This document shows, in pieces, positions 61,311 through 64,000 of a DNA stretch of 64,000 nt. The DNA comes from Azonexus sp. GTDB taxonomy: Bacteria; Pseudomonadota; Gammaproteobacteria; Burkholderiales; Rhodocyclaceae. A program made the translations under genes and the position numbers. A model generated the notes under the pieces. The model had not been told where the DNA came from. It made no database searches and saw only the letters and a program-made list of their open reading frames with translations. Location: positions 1 to 64,000 of the forward strand of contig JAUYEI010000029.1 in assembly GCA_030691385.1 (NCBI GenBank), given 5' to 3'. Each line of letters opens with the position of its first letter. The stretch's first letter is position 1.

Positions 61311-61451
61311 TTATTTTTCGCTGCGCCAGTCGCGCAGAGTTTCCTTGGGTGGTGACGGGGGCATGTCGTTACGTGGCGGCCGGATCAGCGGCAAGGCGCC
61401 ACCGAGCACGACAATCAGACAGATGCCGAGAATAATCCAGCCTTCGTTCAT
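61311..61451 (-). CDS. Small membrane protein, 46 aa
   Basis: A 46-residue reading frame: MNEGWIILGICLIVVLGG followed by ALPLIRPPRNDMPPSPPKET and a charged C-terminus ending RDWRSEK. One membrane helix (about 5-24). CGGAGAAAGCC precedes the ATG with good spacing. It lies 9 bp upstream of slyX on the same strand. Family not recognised, but the clean signal-anchor layout and ribosome site support a real gene. Confidence 0.75.
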   Translation of the reverse strand: MNEGWIILGICLIVVLGGALPLIRPPRNDMPPSPPKETLRDWRSEK

Positions 61452-61512
61452 GGCTTTCTCCGTTGCATAAGCAGCAAGTGTACTTGGCTTCGCAAAAATT
61501 CGCGAAGGGCTG

Positions 61513-61540
61513 TTGACATCGGCTTTTACGTCTGTAAAAT
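61513..61540 (+). promoter_or_regulatory. Promoter of tRNA-Val(GAC)
   Basis: TTGACA (61513-61518) and TAAAAT (61535-61540) with 16 bp spacing, close to the sigma70 consensus, 13 bp before the tRNA. Confidence 0.85.
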
Positions 61541-61552
61541 GCGCGCTTCTTT

Positions 61553-61629
61553 AGGCGGTTAGCTCAGTTGGTTAGAGCGCCACGTTGACATCGTGGAGGT
61601 CGTTGGTTCGATTCCAATACCGCCTACCA
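61553..61629 (+). tRNA. tRNA-Val (anticodon GAC)
   Basis: Acceptor AGGCGGT/ACCGCCT with A-CCA, D-arm GCTCAGTTGGTTAGAGC, anticodon stem-loop CCACG-TTGACAT-CGTGG (anticodon GAC) and T-arm GTTGG-TTCGATT-CCAAT. It decodes GUC/GUU. Confidence 0.97.
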
Positions 61630-61719
61630 AAATTCCTGACGGAGTTGAATTTGATGATTTTCCGAACTTGCACCGCAGTTCAGAAACACTGATCGAGTCA
61701 GCCTTCGTTTGACCAAAAA

Positions 61720-61747
61720 AGTGCGGCTCACCCCCGCACTTTTTTTT
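61720..61747 (+). terminator. Terminator between tRNA-Val and thrS
   Basis: AGTGCGG-ctcaccc-CCGCACT followed by seven T residues. It is only 17 bp before the thrS start, so thrS transcription must begin within or pass through it; it could also act as an attenuator of thrS. Confidence 0.85.
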
Positions 61748-61763
61748 CGCCTGGATATTTGCC

Positions 61764-63680
61764 ATGCCTGATATCAAACTGCCCGATGGTTCCATCCGCT
61801 CTTTTGAACAGCCGGTAACAATCGCCGAAGTGGCGGCCAGCATCGGCGCCGGTCTGGCGCGCGCGGCATTGGGCGGCAAGGTTGATGGCAATCTCGTTGA
61901 TACCTCGTATCTGATCGAGAAAAATGTCGATCTGGCCATCATCACCGAGCGTGATCCCGAAGGCCTCGAACTGATCCGCCATTCGACCGCCCACTTGCTG
62001 GCCTTTGCCGTCAAGGAACTGTTCCCCGAGGCGCAGGTCACCATCGGCCCGGTCATCGAAAACGGCTTCTATTACGACTTCGCCTACAAGCGCCCGTTCA
62101 CCCCGGAAGACCTGGTGGCCATCGAAAAGCGCATGGCTGAGTTGGCCAAGAAGGATATTCCGGTAACACGCGAAGTCTGGGCGCGCGACGATGCGGTCAA
62201 GTTCTTTCTCGACCTCGGCGAAAAGTACAAGGCAGAACTGATTGGCGCCATTCCGGCCGACCAGCAGGTTTCGCTCTATCGCGAAGGTGATTTCATCGAC
62301 CTTTGCCGTGGCCCGCACGTGCCGACCACGGCCAAACTCAAGGTTTTCAAACTCATGAAGGTGGCCGGCGCCTACTGGCGTGGTGACCATCGCAACGAAC
62401 AGTTGCAGCGCATCTACGGCACGGCCTGGGCCAAGAAGGAAGACCTTGATGCCTATCTGCACATGCTGGAAGAGGCTGAAAAGCGTGATCACCGCCGCCT
62501 CGGCAAGCAATTCGACCTGTTTCACATGCAGGACGAAGCGCCGGGTCTGGTCTTCTGGCACCCGAAGGGCTGGGCGATCTGGCAGGAAATCGAAAGCTAC
62601 ATGCGCGCTGTCTACCGCAACAACGGTTACCAGGAAGTGCGCTGCCCGCAAATTCTCGACAAGGCCCTGTGGGAAAAGTCGGGCCATTGGGAGCACTACA
62701 AGGACAACATGTTCACGACCTCGTCGGAAAATCGCGATTACGCGGTCAAGCCGATGAACTGTCCGGGGCATGTGCAAGTCTTCAATGCTGGCCTGCGTTC
62801 CTATCGCGAACTGCCGCTGCGTTATGGCGAGTTTGGCTCTTGCCATCGCAACGAACCGGCTGGTGCCTTGCATGGCCTGATGCGTGTGCGCGGCTTCGTG
62901 CAGGATGACGGTCACATCTTCTGTACCGAAGACCAGATCGAATCCGAAGTGACGGCCTTCAATGCGCTGGTCAAGAAGGTTTATACCGATTTCGGCTTCA
63001 ACGACGTGGCCGTCAAGTTGGCCTTGCGTCCGGATAGCCGCGTCGGCTCTGACGAGGTTTGGGACAAGGCCGAGGATGCGTTGCGTCAGGGGCTGCGTGC
63101 TTCCGGCCTGGAGTGGACGGAACTGCCGGGCGAGGGTGCCTTCTATGGTCCGAAGATCGAATTTCACATTCGGGACGCCATCGGCCGTTCCTGGCAGTGC
63201 GGCACCATGCAGGTTGACTTCTCGATGCCAGGCCGTCTCGGCGCGGAATATGTCGGTGCCGACGATACGCGCAAGGTCCCGGTCATGCTGCACCGCGCGA
63301 TCCTCGGCTCGCTCGAGCGCTTTATCGGCATCCTGATCGAAAATTTCTCCGGAGCCTTGCCGCTGTGGCTGGCGCCAGTTCAGCTAGTTGTCCTGAATAT
63401 TTCAGAAAAGCAGGCCGATTACGCCGCCGATGTTGCACAAAAGCTGCATCAGGCAGGCTTCCGGGCCGAGTCGGATTTGCGTAACGAGAAAATTACCTAT
63501 AAAATTCGGGAACATAGCTTGAGCCGGCTGCCTTATCAGCTCGTTGTGGGCGATAAGGAAAAAGCGGACGGACTGGTGGCCGTGCGTACTCGCGGTGGTC
63601 AGGATCTCGGACAAATGTCCGTGGGTGATCTGATCAGGCATCTTCAGAACGAAGTTGCTGCGCGGAGTGGCACGGCTTAA
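61764..63680 (+). CDS. thrS: Threonyl-tRNA synthetase
   Basis: A 638-residue class II aminoacyl-tRNA synthetase. N-terminal TGS and editing domains (about 1-225), a catalytic core with zinc-binding residues in [10 protein letters not shown] (near 332) and the later histidines, and a C-terminal anticodon-binding domain (about 535-638). The length is typical. A terminator-like hairpin with T-run directly precedes the start and may regulate expression. infC follows after 26 bp, a conserved thrS-infC arrangement. Confidence 0.97.
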   Translation: MPDIKLPDGSIRSFEQPVTIAEVAASIGAGLARAALGGKVDGNLVDTSYLIEKNVDLAIITERDPEGLELIRHSTAHLLAFAVKELFPEAQVTIGPVIENGFYYDFAYKRPFTPEDLVAIEKRMAELAKKDIPVTREVWARDDAVKFFLDLGEKYKAELIGAIPADQQVSLYREGDFIDLCRGPHVPTTAKLKVFKLMKVAGAYWRGDHRNEQLQRIYGTAWAKKEDLDAYLHMLEEAEKRDHRRLGKQFDLFHMQDEAPGLVFWHPKGWAIWQEIESYMRAVYRNNGYQEVRCPQILDKALWEKSGHWEHYKDNMFTTSSENRDYAVKPMNCPGHVQVFNAGLRSYRELPLRYGEFGSCHRNEPAGALHGLMRVRGFVQDDGHIFCTEDQIESEVTAFNALVKKVYTDFGFNDVAVKLALRPDSRVGSDEVWDKAEDALRQGLRASGLEWTELPGEGAFYGPKIEFHIRDAIGRSWQCGTMQVDFSMPGRLGAEYVGADDTRKVPVMLHRAILGSLERFIGILIENFSGALPLWLAPVQLVVLNISEKQADYAADVAQKLHQAGFRAESDLRNEKITYKIREHSLSRLPYQLVVGDKEKADGLVAVRTRGGQDLGQMSVGDLIRHLQNEVAARSGTA

Positions 63681-63706
63681 TTTTTGTTGTTTTCGGGGGT
63701 TTCACC

Positions 63707-64000
63707 ATAGCTCAGAACAAGGCGCATCGCCTCAACGAAGAAATTACGGTTCCGGAGATTCGTCTCCAGGGTGCAGAAGGTGAACAGCTTGGCATCGTCA
63801 GCATTCGCGAGGCCTTGCACATGGCTGAAGAAGCCGGGGTTGATCTGGTTGAGATCGCACCGACCGCCAAGCCACCGGTCTGTCGCATCATGGACTACGG
63901 CAAGTTCAAGTACCAGGAACAGAAGCGCGCTCACGAAGCCAAGTTGAAGCAGAAGCAGGTACAGGTCAAGGAAATCAAGCTGCGCCCGGGTACCGACGAA
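63707..64000 (+). CDS. infC: Translation initiation factor IF-3, 5' part
   Basis: The first 98 codons of IF-3, cut by the window end. The protein opens [20 protein letters not shown], typical of IF-3, and continues with the N-terminal domain and linker ([36 protein letters not shown]). The start codon is ATA at 63707, 7 bases after GGGGG; there is no ATG, GTG or TTG in frame upstream. A rare start codon fits IF-3 autoregulation known for the ATT start of E. coli infC. Confidence 0.93.
   Translation, partial: MAQNKAHRLNEEITVPEIRLQGAEGEQLGIVSIREALHMAEEAGVDLVEIAPTAKPPVCRIMDYGKFKYQEQKRAHEAKLKQKQVQVKEIKLRPGTDE

Noticed and set aside
61728-63293. Minus-strand frame of about 521 codons opposite thrS
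   Set aside because: Antisense shadow of thrS without start signals or domains.

Overview
The window is a GC-rich bacterial chromosome segment that reads like a nitrogen-fixing betaproteobacterium, most probably of the Rhodocyclales (Dechloromonas/Azonexus type). This placement is inferred from a sigma54/NifA-controlled nif iron-sulfur gene set, the large beta-oxidation locus, the c-di-GMP genes and the general gene style; no marker gene was compared with a database. Coding density is high. I see no phage, insertion-sequence transposase or CRISPR array.

Layout. 1-3409: tail of a nif region, with an unknown small gene, then a NifA site and a -24/-12 promoter driving an IscA-type gene, nifU and nifS. 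3451-9600: SOS-controlled dinB, two small genes sharing a C-terminal motif, a folB-like/folA pair and a large GGDEF-EAL protein. 9645-27419: a long fatty-acid degradation locus (TetR regulator, two acyl-CoA dehydrogenases, two thiolases, two multifunctional hydratase/dehydrogenases, FadL, FadD, a thioesterase, a chalcone-isomerase-fold protein and a nitronate monooxygenase-like enzyme) with PsrA-type operator copies at three places. 27434-34166: two YceI proteins, cytochrome b561, a LigB-type dioxygenase with a divergent LysR gene, small envelope genes, tRNA-Thr, a gamma carbonic anhydrase and an alkD remnant. 34180-43061: fliW, tex, a gamma-glutamyl ligase/antiporter/amidotransferase cluster and two c-di-GMP genes. 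43187-49237: a two-component module (one kinase, two regulators) among periplasmic and lipoprotein genes, with three copies of a shared palindrome and a partial duplicate of tex. 49664-57271: ArsC-like protein, Hsp33, a hybrid-like kinase, FAD-linked oxidase, patatin, RimO and an HD-GYP protein. 57404-60134: tRNA-Val(TAC), then a lower-GC stretch with broken genes and rearranged RHS fragments. 60058-64000: DHH phosphoesterase, slyX, a 46-residue membrane protein, tRNA-Val(GAC), thrS and the start of infC.

How the genes work together. The fad genes supply import (FadL), activation (FadD), dehydrogenation, hydration/oxidation and thiolysis, and the TetR protein with its operators probably represses them until acyl-CoA accumulates. 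The module at 43-49 kb looks like an envelope-stress or surface-sensing regulon tied to its own two response regulators.

Most notable unexplained structure: a roughly 35-bp dispersed element (core CCACGGTCAACCGG ... CCAAAATTGAAA) present nine times, always at gene ends; a palindrome TGNAGGA-N4-TCCTNCA present three times around the two-component module; composite nested palindromic repeats; two in-frame repeat insertions inside tex plus a partial copy of tex 11 kb away; and a secreted toroid protein fused to an RHS core tail.
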